Source of the DNA: an uncultured SAR86 cluster bacterium
GTDB lineage: Bacteria; Pseudomonadota; Gammaproteobacteria; Magnimaribacterales; TMED112
Length of the DNA stretch: 64,000 bases
Direction of reading: 5' to 3'
Assembly (NCBI GenBank): GCA_902535365.1
Contig: CACATF010000001.1
Location: forward strand, 256,077-320,076
Below the pieces are notes generated by a model, which was given only the letters and a program-made list of their open reading frames with translations, did no database searches and was not told the DNA's origin. The position numbers were made by a program, and so were the translations under genes. Below, piece by piece: positions 45,944 to 55,117 of the stretch (position 1 is its first letter; each line of letters begins with the position of its first letter).

Positions 45944-47203
45944 GTGCGATTGTTTGGTGTCATTCATTTCTTTAGTGTTTTGCTAGTTTTTGGGTTGGTG
46001 CTGTATGCCTATGTTGAGTTAAACAATTTTTACATTCTTTTGCTTTCATTAATGTTCCCAGTAATGTTCACAGCCCATATTTTCTTTCAACCTTACAAGA
46101 CTTCTCATGCGGTTGGTAATAAATTATTACGTGCAATATCATCATGGGCCACTATATACCTTTTCATTGTTCTAGTATTCTTCTTATCAAAGACAGGATC
46201 AGAGTTTTCAAGAATTGGTGTTACAACAAGTTTTATTTTTGCCGCTTTTTTTGATTTTGTTTTAATTATTCTGCGAGATTATATAGGCAAACATAATTTA
46301 GATTCTGTTTTAATTATTTCTAATGATAAAGAAAAGTATCAAAGACTAAATAAATCTTTTTATGGTTTAAAGGTTTTGGATATTCTTGAGCCAGATGAAG
46401 AACTAAATATTGAAAATATTGTAAGTAGCTATGCGCCGGATAAGTTAATTATAGATGCCAAAAAAAACTTCCTTAATAGGGTTTCTCACGATCTTCTTGA
46501 TTTAAGGTGCGAAGTAATTGTTGTCCCAAGCTTTCTTGATGATATTTATACAAACAATAGAACAACAAAAATTTTTGGCATGTTTGCTTTCCAAACAACT
46601 AAACCAAGTTACAGAAATGTAGACGAACTTTTGTTGAAGAGGTTTTTTGATATTTTAACAGCTCTAGTGCTTTTAATTCTTTTTTCACCCTTATTTGTTC
46701 TTGTATCTTTCCTGATAAAAATTACCTCTTATGGCCCCATATTGTTTATTCAACAAAGGCATGGAAAAAATGGAAGAATTTTTAATTTATATAAGTTTAG
46801 ATCAATGAAAGTTGAGAAGGATGATAAATTTTCACAAGCTAGGCGCCATGATCCAAGAGTAACTCTAGTTGGAAGGTTCATTAGAAGAACATCCATTGAT
46901 GAATTGCCACAATTATTCAATATCTTAAAAGGCGATATGTCATTGGTTGGTCCAAGACCACATGCAATTGAACATAATCAGATGTATGCAAATAAGATAA
47001 GGAATTTTATGAGTAGACATAATGTAGTTCCAGGAATGACCGGCCTTGCACAAATACGAGGGCAAAGAGGAGAAGCCAATGAAGAGAATATGAAGAATAG
47101 ATTTAATTCTGACATGGAATACATTCAGAATTGGTCACTATTCCAAGATATCAAAATACTATTTTTAACAATACCATCGCTTTTTAACAAAAATATATAT
47201 TAA
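45944..47203 (+). CDS. Undecaprenyl-phosphate sugar-1-phosphate transferase
   Basis: Starts each repeat unit by moving a sugar-1-phosphate onto undecaprenyl phosphate. The 419-residue protein has four N-terminal helices, a CoA_binding_3-like middle domain, and the C-terminal transferase domain with FFDILTALVLLILFSPLF, QQRHGKNGRIFNLYKFRSM, RRTSIDELPQLFNILKGDMS, LVGPRP and PGMTGLAQIRGQRG. It belongs to the WcaJ/WbaP class. The sugar is unknown. The GTG start at 45944 gives a basic residue followed by the first helix. Confidence 0.92.
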   Translation: MRLFGVIHFFSVLLVFGLVLYAYVELNNFYILLLSLMFPVMFTAHIFFQPYKTSHAVGNKLLRAISSWATIYLFIVLVFFLSKTGSEFSRIGVTTSFIFAAFFDFVLIILRDYIGKHNLDSVLIISNDKEKYQRLNKSFYGLKVLDILEPDEELNIENIVSSYAPDKLIIDAKKNFLNRVSHDLLDLRCEVIVVPSFLDDIYTNNRTTKIFGMFAFQTTKPSYRNVDELLLKRFFDILTALVLLILFSPLFVLVSFLIKITSYGPILFIQQRHGKNGRIFNLYKFRSMKVEKDDKFSQARRHDPRVTLVGRFIRRTSIDELPQLFNILKGDMSLVGPRPHAIEHNQMYANKIRNFMSRHNVVPGMTGLAQIRGQRGEANEENMKNRFNSDMEYIQNWSLFQDIKILFLTIPSLFNKNIY

Positions 47204-47214
47204 ATAAATTCAAT

Positions 47215-49179
47215 ATGAGTATCAGATCATTTTTTACTTCTAGGAATTTTACAGTCTTAGTTCTTTTATTGAGCAAAATTATATTTGGTAATGCAGAAAC
47301 CATTAACAATATGGGGACTGTGGGGCTTTCAAATAATCCCACTGCAAGATTTCACTCTGAAGGTTCAGTATCCATGCATCTTGTTAGACAGCAGGAATTC
47401 TCAAGAATAAACATTGTTGCACAACCTTATGAATGGGCGGAATTCTCCATATTTTATGCAGATGTATTTGAAGGAGAATATCCAGCATCTATAAATCAAT
47501 CTTACAAAGATAAGGGCTTTAACATGAAATTAAGACTTTATGAAGAGACTGAAAATATGCCACAAATTGCTCTAGGATTTTCAGATTTTGCAGGAACAGG
47601 ACTGTTTTCAGGTGAATATATTGTCGCGAGCAAGAGATTTGGTAATTTTGATATATCTGGGGGTATTGGATGGGGCATATATGCCAATGGAATTAAATTT
47701 GATAATCCACTAATTGAGCTTAGCAAGAGTTTTAAGACAAGAAATTTTTTATATGACTCAGTTGGAGAATTTGATGCCGATGATTACTTTTCTGGCAGTG
47801 ATAGTTCAATATTTCTATCAGCCTCTTATCATTTTGGTAAAAACCTTATTTTTGTTGAATTAGATTCTGTAGGGTATAAGTTCAATAAACTTAACGAGCT
47901 ACAAGATTACTCTGATTATAAATTTGGATATAAAAACACTGATTTTTTTGGAGCAATTTTGGGCCTAGAAGTTGATGACAAAGGTAAAGTTAACTTTCAA
48001 ATTGAATCTACCTTCAATATATCTAAATTAAATACTAATGCACCCAACATAAGCAAAAAAAATGATTCAAGGCTTATTAATTTTTTAATTAATACCCAGG
48101 ATAATAATATTTCTGTCAATGAAATAGAATCAAATGCTAAAGATCAACTAATTGTATCTATCAGGCAAAAATCTTATTCAAATATAAGTGATGCAAATGA
48201 TGTTATTTTAAAGTCACTTGAAAATTCGAACATTCATGAATTTAACGAAATAATTGTAAAAAACTATCTCTTAGGGAAAGAAATAACAAAAGACTTCTAT
48301 ACAGACGAAACTAAAGGTTTTTATGAACAGGCTGTTTTAGGCAAAAATAAAATATTTAAGAGACCAAATGAATATCCATTTTTTACTGGAAGATTTTCTC
48401 CTGATCTAAGGTTGTTATTGGGTGCAAGAGAAGGTTTTTTATACCAAGGCCTATTTTTAAAATATGACTCAGAATTATTTTTTAATGAAAATACCTTTAT
48501 TGACACAACTTTAAGACTATCTTTATCTAATAATTTTGATGGTCTGTTTATACCACCTGTCACAACTTATCCTGAACAGGTAAGATCAGATGTTAAAGAG
48601 TATCTAAAAGGATTTAATGATGGTTTAGCAGTTTCAAAGTTATTAATATCAAATTTCCAAAAATATCAAGATAACTACTTTCTTTTTAATGCAGGGCTTT
48701 ATGAAGAAATGTTTGGTGGATTTGGTTTTGAATACCTTAATTTTTCTAGAAAAAGAACTTTTGCATATGGTTTAGAAATACATAAAGTAAAAAAAAGAGC
48801 ATATGACCATAGATTTGAGTTTTTAGATTACAAGACAACAACAGGGCATTTAAATCTTTACCATCATTACCAACCCCTCAATCTTGTAACACATATTTCT
48901 TGGGGGCAGTATTTAGCTGGCGATGAAGGCCTAACATTTGACATGCATAAAAGATTTAAAAATGGAGCCAAGATTGGAGCATACTTCTCTTTAACAGACG
49001 TAAGTTTTGAAGATTATGGAGAAGGCTCTTTCACAAAAGGGGTTTACATTTCAGTACCATTTGATCCATTTGGTTTTGGCACTTCTACAAATTTTAATTG
49101 GACACCTTTAACAAAAGATCCTGCACAAAAGCTATTAGTCAATAGAATCTTTAATTATATAGATAGATATGCTTTTTAA
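47215..49179 (+). CDS. yjbH: YjbH-like outer-membrane exopolysaccharide protein
   Basis: A 654-residue, likely outer-membrane beta-barrel protein. A signal sequence covers residues 1-28. It is followed by NNMGTVGLSNNPTARFHSEG-(S)VS, the start typical of the YjbH/GfcD family, and by alternating aromatic beta strands through to the end. In E. coli, YjbH and GfcD are needed for secretion of a capsule-like polymer and act beside Wza-type exporters. YjbF and YjbG partners are not in the window. A strong terminator follows. Confidence 0.85.
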   Translation: MSIRSFFTSRNFTVLVLLLSKIIFGNAETINNMGTVGLSNNPTARFHSEGSVSMHLVRQQEFSRINIVAQPYEWAEFSIFYADVFEGEYPASINQSYKDKGFNMKLRLYEETENMPQIALGFSDFAGTGLFSGEYIVASKRFGNFDISGGIGWGIYANGIKFDNPLIELSKSFKTRNFLYDSVGEFDADDYFSGSDSSIFLSASYHFGKNLIFVELDSVGYKFNKLNELQDYSDYKFGYKNTDFFGAILGLEVDDKGKVNFQIESTFNISKLNTNAPNISKKNDSRLINFLINTQDNNISVNEIESNAKDQLIVSIRQKSYSNISDANDVILKSLENSNIHEFNEIIVKNYLLGKEITKDFYTDETKGFYEQAVLGKNKIFKRPNEYPFFTGRFSPDLRLLLGAREGFLYQGLFLKYDSELFFNENTFIDTTLRLSLSNNFDGLFIPPVTTYPEQVRSDVKEYLKGFNDGLAVSKLLISNFQKYQDNYFLFNAGLYEEMFGGFGFEYLNFSRKRTFAYGLEIHKVKKRAYDHRFEFLDYKTTTGHLNLYHHYQPLNLVTHISWGQYLAGDEGLTFDMHKRFKNGAKIGAYFSLTDVSFEDYGEGSFTKGVYISVPFDPFGFGTSTNFNWTPLTKDPAQKLLVNRIFNYIDRYAF

Positions 49180-49182
49180 TCA

Positions 49183-49216
49183 TTAAAAAAATGGGCATGA
49201 ATGCCCATTTTTTTAA
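49183..49216. terminator. Bidirectional intrinsic terminator
   Basis: A perfect 16-base-pair stem: TTAAAAAAATGGGCAT and its complement around a GA loop, with A-runs on one side and T-runs on the other, so it can work for both converging genes (yjbH from the left, the small gene at 49229-49483 from the right). It is the clearest terminator in the window. Confidence 0.9.
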
Positions 49217-49228
49217 GTAATTGATTGT

Positions 49229-49483
49229 TTAATTAGTTGTTGCTGTTCCAGTTCCTGAATCTGATGAGACAGATGATAACAAGGCTATGCCTACACCCCA
49301 TACTAAAAAAGGAGTTAAATCTTCTGCTTCCAATTCATCAAAGTCTATTAGCACTCCATCATCTTCAGATTCTTGAGTCATAGATTCGGTTTCAATTTCC
49401 TGAGATTCAACTGTTTCAGCTTCTTCTGAAAACATGAAAAAACTCAGTAGAAATACAACTGGTATTAAAAGTAATTTATTCAT
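49229..49483 (-). CDS. Small secreted YjbE/GfcA-like protein
   Basis: An 84-residue protein with a signal peptide (residues 1-19, MNKLLLIPVVFLLSFFMFS), an acidic middle (many Glu and Asp), and a hydrophobic segment with a small-residue tail, VWGVGIALLSSVSSDSGTGT, ending ATTN. E. coli YjbE and GfcA are similar small secreted proteins with a hydrophobic patch and a Gly/Thr-rich end, encoded next to YjbH/GfcD. Here the gene converges on yjbH instead of leading the operon. The match is by shape, not alignment, so the family call is tentative. Confidence 0.6.
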   Translation of the reverse strand: MNKLLLIPVVFLLSFFMFSEEAETVESQEIETESMTQESEDDGVLIDFDELEAEDLTPFLVWGVGIALLSSVSSDSGTGTATTN

Positions 49484-49604
49484 AACATAATAGTAAGCAT
49501 CTTTTTAAGCAATTTCAAATAAAAAACTAATGTCTAGCAGCATTTATCTTCTATTAAAACAAACTAAAAACACTTCATTTAAACATAAACATTTATATTT
49601 TTAA

Positions 49605-49610
49605 TATAAT
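49605..49610 (+). promoter_or_regulatory. Consensus -10 box before aceE
   Basis: A perfect TATAAT ends 6 bases before the aceE ATG, within the 133-base divergent gap (49484-49616). The rest of this gap is AT-rich with no clear -35. No ribosome binding site is present, so the aceE message may be leaderless. On the other strand a weak TACTAT (plus-strand 49490-49495) ends 6 bases before the small gene's ATG. Confidence 0.45.
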
Positions 49611-49616
49611 GCTCCT

Positions 49617-52226
49617 ATGAAACATCAACCAGATAAACAAGATGACCTTATTGATTGGATTGATGCGCTAGAAAACTTAATCCTGTTCAATGGTGAAAAA
49701 GATGCAAGCAGAATAGTTAATGAATTCATTTCTTATGCTAGCAACCAAGGTCTTGTTGATAACCAAAGTCAATATTTGCCATTTGAGAATACGATATCTT
49801 CTAGCTCTGAGGTTCCCTATCCTGGTGATTTTGACATTGAAACAAAGATAAGGCATTACATTCGATGGAATGCTTTAATAACAGTTCTTAAGGCTAACAA
49901 TAACGATGATTTAGGTGGGCATATTTCAACTTATTCATCAGCTGCAACCTTATATGAAACAGGATTCAACCATTTTTTTAAAGGTTATGGAAAAGGATTG
50001 GGAGATTTAATCTATTATCAAGGCCACTCTTCTCCAGGGATATATGCACGTTCTTTTCTTGAAGGAAATTTAACCGAAGAGAATTTAGATAATTTTAGGA
50101 GAGAGATAAATGGAAATGGATTGTCATCTTACCCTCATCCCTGGTTGATGCCAAAATATTGGCAATTCCCAACAGTTTCTATGGGTTTGGGTCCAATAAT
50201 GTCAATTTATCAGGCACATGTAATGAAGTATCTTGAATCGAGAAAATTATTAAAATATGAAAATCGTAAAATATGGATGTTCTGTGGTGATGGAGAAATG
50301 GATGAACCAGAGTCACTTGGAGCAATATCTTTGGCAGCTAGAGAAAACTTAGATAATCTAATTTTTGTTATAAATTGCAATTTACAACGTTTAGATGGGC
50401 CTGTAAGAGGCAATTCAAGAATTGTTACTGAATTGGGAGAGATTTTTCAAGCTGCTGGCTGGAATGTAATAAATCTCATATGGGGAAGAAAATGGGATGA
50501 TTTGTTGGAGCGAGATGTAACTGGAGCTCTTAGATGGGTAATGAATAATACTGTAGATGGGGAATATCAAAACTTCAAAGCAAAGGGAGGAGCATATACT
50601 AGGAAACATTTCTTTGGTAAACATCCAGAGGCATTGAAGCTTGTAGAGCATATGACAGACAAAGAAATTGAAGAACTTAATAGGGGTGGACATGACCCAA
50701 TCAAAGTTTTTAACGCATATAAAAAAGCTTATGAAACAAAAGGCAAGCCTTCGGTTATTCTTGCCTTCACGATTAAAGGTTATGGTATCGGCTCAAGGCA
50801 AGCTGACAATACGACTCATCAAGTAAAAAAATTGAGTCAAGAAAATTTAAAATCCTTCATCAATAACTTTAATTTGCCAATTGAAGAAAATGATCTTGAT
50901 GATTTGCCATATTTAAAATTCGAAAAGGATTCAGCTGAGTTTAAATATCTTATTAGACAAAGACAAAATCTTGGAGGCTTCTTACCAATACGACCTAATG
51001 AAAATAAGACGCTGTCATTAAACAGCAATGAACATTTCAAAGAATTTAATACTGAAACCAAAAGAGAAATGTCCACAACAATGGTTTTTGTTCGTTTATT
51101 AACTTCTTTATTACGAGATAAGAATTTAGGCCAATATGTTGTTCCAATTGTTCCCGATGAGGCGCGAACATTTGGGATGGATGGTCTTTTTAGACAATTT
51201 GGTATTTATAGCTCTGAGGGGCAAAAATATACTCCAGAGGATGCTGATAAGGTTATGTGGTATCGTGAATCAAAAGATGGAGTAATGTTAGAAGAGGGTA
51301 TAAATGAGGCAGGGGCCTTTTCTGCATGGCTTGCATTAGCAACGTCTTATTCAACAAATAAGTTGCCAATGATCCCTTTTTATATTTATTACTCAATGTT
51401 TGGTTTTCAAAGGATTCACGACTTAGCATGGGCAGCAGGAGATGCGCGAGCAAGAGGTTTTTTGCTTGGAGCAACATCAGGCAGAACGACATTGAACGGT
51501 GAGGGCTTGCAGCATCAAGATGGACATAGTCACTTGCTAGCTCAAACTATACCCAATTGTAAATCTTATGATCCATGCTTTTCGTATGAGCTAGCAACAA
51601 TAGTGCAAGAAGGCATAGAAGACATGTATGGTAAAAATAACGATAACTATTATTACTTGACATTAATGAATGAAAACTATCATCACCCTGAAAGACCAAA
51701 AAAAGCTACAAATGAAGCAATTATGTCTGGAGGTTATAAGTTTCTAGATGCAAAAAAACCTTCAGTAAGATTGCTAGCTTCTGGTGTAACTTTGAGATTT
51801 GCATTGGAAGCATCAGTAATTTTAGAAAAAATGGATATTAGTTGCGAAGTTTGGAGTATAACAAGTTTTAATGAGCTTGCTAGAGGGGGCTTAGCTGCTG
51901 AAAGAAGCCGTTACATGAATAATAGTAATGATTTATCATACGTTGAGAAGTGCTTCTCAGATGAATTGCCAACAATAGCTGTATCTGAATATATGAGAAA
52001 TTATCCAGAACAAATTAGAAGATTTATTAATGGGAATTATATATGCCTTGGAACTGATGGTTTTGGCAGAAGCGACACCAGAGAAAACCTAAGGCAGTTT
52101 TTTGAAATCGATAAAGACAATATTGTGTATGCATCATTAATTGCTTTGAGAAATACGAAATTGGCAAAAAGTTATGCTGAAGAGAATGAATTGGCTTTAA
52201 ATAAGGACCATCCATGGCAGAAATAA
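49617..52226 (+). CDS. aceE: Pyruvate dehydrogenase E1 component
   Basis: The thiamine-diphosphate-dependent enzyme that decarboxylates pyruvate. The 869-residue protein is the homodimeric gammaproteobacterial type (E. coli 887). The ThDP/Mg motif runs from CGDGEMDEPES to NCNLQRLDGPVRGN (about residues 222-262). HPWLMPKYWQFPTVSMGLGP, the DEARTFGMDGLF region and LQHQDGHSH are family landmarks. It overlaps aceF by 13 bases. The E3 gene lpd is not in the window. Confidence 0.97.
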   Translation: MKHQPDKQDDLIDWIDALENLILFNGEKDASRIVNEFISYASNQGLVDNQSQYLPFENTISSSSEVPYPGDFDIETKIRHYIRWNALITVLKANNNDDLGGHISTYSSAATLYETGFNHFFKGYGKGLGDLIYYQGHSSPGIYARSFLEGNLTEENLDNFRREINGNGLSSYPHPWLMPKYWQFPTVSMGLGPIMSIYQAHVMKYLESRKLLKYENRKIWMFCGDGEMDEPESLGAISLAARENLDNLIFVINCNLQRLDGPVRGNSRIVTELGEIFQAAGWNVINLIWGRKWDDLLERDVTGALRWVMNNTVDGEYQNFKAKGGAYTRKHFFGKHPEALKLVEHMTDKEIEELNRGGHDPIKVFNAYKKAYETKGKPSVILAFTIKGYGIGSRQADNTTHQVKKLSQENLKSFINNFNLPIEENDLDDLPYLKFEKDSAEFKYLIRQRQNLGGFLPIRPNENKTLSLNSNEHFKEFNTETKREMSTTMVFVRLLTSLLRDKNLGQYVVPIVPDEARTFGMDGLFRQFGIYSSEGQKYTPEDADKVMWYRESKDGVMLEEGINEAGAFSAWLALATSYSTNKLPMIPFYIYYSMFGFQRIHDLAWAAGDARARGFLLGATSGRTTLNGEGLQHQDGHSHLLAQTIPNCKSYDPCFSYELATIVQEGIEDMYGKNNDNYYYLTLMNENYHHPERPKKATNEAIMSGGYKFLDAKKPSVRLLASGVTLRFALEASVILEKMDISCEVWSITSFNELARGGLAAERSRYMNNSNDLSYVEKCFSDELPTIAVSEYMRNYPEQIRRFINGNYICLGTDGFGRSDTRENLRQFFEIDKDNIVYASLIALRNTKLAKSYAEENELALNKDHPWQK

Positions 52227-53413
52227 AAGAGATTGAATTAAAAATACCAAACCTAGGAGAAGCTGATGATACTGAAATTATTGAACTGTCAGTAAAGCCT
52301 GGTGACATAGTCAAAACAAATGATCCCTTAATTGTTCTTGAATCAGAAAAGGCAGCTATGGAAGTACCATCCGATTTTGATGGTGAAATAATCTCGTTAA
52401 ATGTTTCTGAGGGCGATAGCGTCAAAGAGGGCATGGTTTTTGCAACAATAAAAACTGAGACTAAAGATATAAAAGTCTCAAATCCAGAGCCTGAGATTCC
52501 AGAGCCAACCAAAGTTAATGAGACTTCTCCAAAAAATGAGAGAGTTTTAAATTTTGATGGTATAAATGCTGGTCCAGCTGTCCGAAAAATAGCTCGTGAA
52601 CTTGAAATTGATTTACATAAAATAAGTGGCACTGGCAAAAATAGCTTAATAACCAAAGAAGATTTAAAAAACTTTGTACATTCTTCAAAACCACCATCTG
52701 AAGATTATTATCCTCAAGAGAAGTTAATTGAATTTGGCGATTATGAACTAGTCAAGCAGACAAAAATCCGTGCTCTTGGTGCAAAAAATTTGCAACAATC
52801 ATGGCAAACCATACCGCATGTTACCCATTTCGAAGAGGCTGATTTAACAAATATTGAACTTTCAAGGAAAATAATTAATGAGAGTTCTCAGGTTAAAGTC
52901 ACGCCGCTAGCTTTCATTATCAAATCTGTATCTGAAGCTCTAAAAGAATTCCCTATCTTTAACTCATCCTTAGTTGGTGATGGTGAGATATTCATGAGGA
53001 AATATATAAATATTGGTGTGGCAGTGGATACTGATGCTGGGCTTATAGTGCCGGTGATAAAAGATGCAGATAAATTATCAATTACAGATATTGCCTCAAA
53101 TATTATAGATTTGTCCACAAAAGCTAAAAGTAAAAAACTTTTGGCAAAAGATCTTGCTGGGGCCACTTTTACCATCTCAAGTCTTGGCCCAATGGGTGGA
53201 ACGGGCTTCACGCCAATTATCAATCCTCCTGAAGTTGGCATAATAGGTGTTTCAAGATCAAAAGAAGAGATTTATCTTGATGAGGGAAATGTATTAACTA
53301 AAAAGGTACTTCCACTGACTCTATCTTATGACCACAGAGTGATTAATGGTGCAGATGCAGGAAAATTTATGCTCTTCCTAAAGAATCATTTGGAACAAAA
53401 CAGCAAGAAATGA
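52214..53413 (+). CDS. aceF: Pyruvate dehydrogenase E2 (dihydrolipoamide acetyltransferase), one lipoyl domain
   Basis: A 399-residue core enzyme of the pyruvate dehydrogenase complex. It has a single lipoyl domain (residues about 5-80, lipoyl Lys46 in ESEKAAMEVP), a subunit-binding domain (about 118-155) and the acetyltransferase domain (about 170-399). E. coli AceF has three lipoyl domains and about 630 residues. The catalytic motif reads SYDHRVINGADAG, with Asn where E. coli has Asp, as in Azotobacter and Pseudomonas AceF, so it is not a defect. It overlaps galE by 4 bases. Confidence 0.95.
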   Translation: MAEIKEIELKIPNLGEADDTEIIELSVKPGDIVKTNDPLIVLESEKAAMEVPSDFDGEIISLNVSEGDSVKEGMVFATIKTETKDIKVSNPEPEIPEPTKVNETSPKNERVLNFDGINAGPAVRKIARELEIDLHKISGTGKNSLITKEDLKNFVHSSKPPSEDYYPQEKLIEFGDYELVKQTKIRALGAKNLQQSWQTIPHVTHFEEADLTNIELSRKIINESSQVKVTPLAFIIKSVSEALKEFPIFNSSLVGDGEIFMRKYINIGVAVDTDAGLIVPVIKDADKLSITDIASNIIDLSTKAKSKKLLAKDLAGATFTISSLGPMGGTGFTPIINPPEVGIIGVSRSKEEIYLDEGNVLTKKVLPLTLSYDHRVINGADAGKFMLFLKNHLEQNSKK

Positions 53414-54408
53414 AAAAAATACTTATAACAGGGTGTGCTGGATATATTGGAGGCACATTTTGCTATGAGGCACTAAAAAAGAATTATGAGGTTTTAGGTA
53501 TTGATAATTTCATTAACTCTACAGACAAAAATATTAAATATTTTAAAAAAAACTTTTCAAAATTTAGGTTTGTTGATTTAGATCTCTCAATTTCGGGTGA
53601 AAAAGTAAAAGACATCTTTAATGATTTTGCGCCAGATTATGTCGTTCATTTTGCCGGTTTAAAAGCAGTTGGCGAATCTGAAACTAAACCAGATCTTTAT
53701 TGGCAGAATAATGTTTTATCAACAATGAATATTATGGAAGCATGTTTGTCAGGCACAAGGTTAATATTTTCATCATCAGCAACTGTGTATGGTGAAAGCG
53801 TAATACAACCTATTAGTGAAAAATGCGCGATTAAATCAGAATCAGTTTATGGAAGTACAAAAATTTCTTCTGAGTTGTTAATCAAAGACTATTCAAGGAC
53901 AAAGAATATAGAAGCTATTTGCCTGAGATACTTTAACCCAGTTGGCAGTCATAAAGATGGTATTGTTGTTGAGGACTATACAAACAAACCTAATAACTTG
54001 ATGCCTAAACTAATTGAGGTAATAAAAAATAAAAGCAACGAAATATCAGTTTTTGGAAACGACTATAACACCCAAGATGGGACTGGCGAGCGAGATTATA
54101 TACATATCTCAGATTTAGTAGCGGGACATTTTTCTGCTATTGAGTACATATATGATAATGAAGAAAACCTTTTTAAAACATATAACCTTGGCACTGGTAA
54201 GGCGACCAGTGTTCTTGAATTGGTAGAATCATTTAATAGGGTAAACAGTACAAACATAAAGATTGATTTTACTGACAGAAGAAAGGGAGATGTTGAGGTA
54301 TGTTATGCCGACCCACATCTGGCAAATTGTGAATTAAAATGGAAAGCAGTTTACAGTATTGACGAAATGTGTAGAGACGCATGGAATGCAGTTAAAAATG
54401 ATACTTGA
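53410..54408 (+). CDS. galE: UDP-glucose 4-epimerase
   Basis: Interconverts UDP-glucose and UDP-galactose. The 332-residue protein has the NAD motif ITGCAGYIGGTFCYEALK, HFAGLKAVGESE, the catalytic Ser in FSSSATVYG, Tyr-x3-Lys in YGSTK, and RYFNPVGSH, all typical of GalE. It may supply UDP-galactose for the surface polymer encoded upstream. It is translationally coupled to aceF, an unusual neighbour, and overlaps the next gene by 11 bases. Confidence 0.95.
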   Translation: MKKILITGCAGYIGGTFCYEALKKNYEVLGIDNFINSTDKNIKYFKKNFSKFRFVDLDLSISGEKVKDIFNDFAPDYVVHFAGLKAVGESETKPDLYWQNNVLSTMNIMEACLSGTRLIFSSSATVYGESVIQPISEKCAIKSESVYGSTKISSELLIKDYSRTKNIEAICLRYFNPVGSHKDGIVVEDYTNKPNNLMPKLIEVIKNKSNEISVFGNDYNTQDGTGERDYIHISDLVAGHFSAIEYIYDNEENLFKTYNLGTGKATSVLELVESFNRVNSTNIKIDFTDRRKGDVEVCYADPHLANCELKWKAVYSIDEMCRDAWNAVKNDT

Positions 54409-55117
54409 AGATTTAAGTAAGATTGCCATCTTAGCAGCAAAAAAAGCTGGCACCTTTTTGATCTCAAAACAAAAAGAGAAAAAGGAGATCCTCTCAGAAG
54501 TTGGAAGAGATATAAAGCTTGAGATTGATAGGGATGCGGAGCTTATTATACGAAAAGAGCTTGAAGCTACTGATATTACAATAATGGGTGAAGAATATGG
54601 CGGCAAGATTATTGATGATTCTTTTTGGGTTGTTGATCCACTGGATGGAACGGCCAATTATTTTCGTGGCCTGGATCAATGTTGTATTTCTATAGGACTA
54701 ATGAAAGATAATGAAAGCGTTATTGGGGTTATTTATAATTTTAATAGTGATGAACTTTATACTGCAGTTAAAGAAAAAGGAGCATATTTAAATGGAGAGA
54801 GGATCACTGTCTCAAGTATAAATTCAAAGAATAAAGCTTCTTTAACTACGGGATTTCCTGCTTCCGAGACCATAGACTCTTCATTTAAATATCTTGATAG
54901 TTTGAGAGAGTGGAAAAAAATCAGAATGTTTGGAAGTGCTGCTTTATCATGTGCGTACATTGCATCAGGAAAATGCGATTGCTATGCTGAGAAAGGCGTT
55001 TATCTTTGGGACTTTGCTGCTGGAATTTGCTTGGTAAATGAGGCTGGAGGAAAAGCAAATTATAAAAGAATTTCAGATCAAACTTATGAAGTAAATTTCA
55101 CAAATAATTTACTATGA
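54398..55117 (+). CDS. Inositol-monophosphatase-family phosphatase
   Basis: A 239-residue metal-dependent sugar phosphatase. The start ATG 54398 overlaps the galE stop. ATG 54386 is possible. Motifs: a GEEYGG glutamate ligand, the DPLDGTANYFRG metal site, and YLWDFAAGICLVNEAGG. The family includes inositol, fructose-1,6-bisphosphate, histidinol-phosphate and PAP (CysQ) phosphatases, and the substrate cannot be assigned. A sugar-phosphate role fits the galE neighbour. Confidence 0.85.
   Translation: MILEDLSKIAILAAKKAGTFLISKQKEKKEILSEVGRDIKLEIDRDAELIIRKELEATDITIMGEEYGGKIIDDSFWVVDPLDGTANYFRGLDQCCISIGLMKDNESVIGVIYNFNSDELYTAVKEKGAYLNGERITVSSINSKNKASLTTGFPASETIDSSFKYLDSLREWKKIRMFGSAALSCAYIASGKCDCYAEKGVYLWDFAAGICLVNEAGGKANYKRISDQTYEVNFTNNLL

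Noticed and set aside
25992-47203. A prophage or transposon island
   Set aside because: No integrase, transposase, phage structural gene or repeated tRNA end was seen. Only AT-richness and the tRNA positions suggest mobility.
52214-53413. Asn instead of Asp in the E2 catalytic motif as a sign of an inactive enzyme
   Set aside because: Azotobacter and Pseudomonas AceF carry the same Asn, so this is a normal variant.
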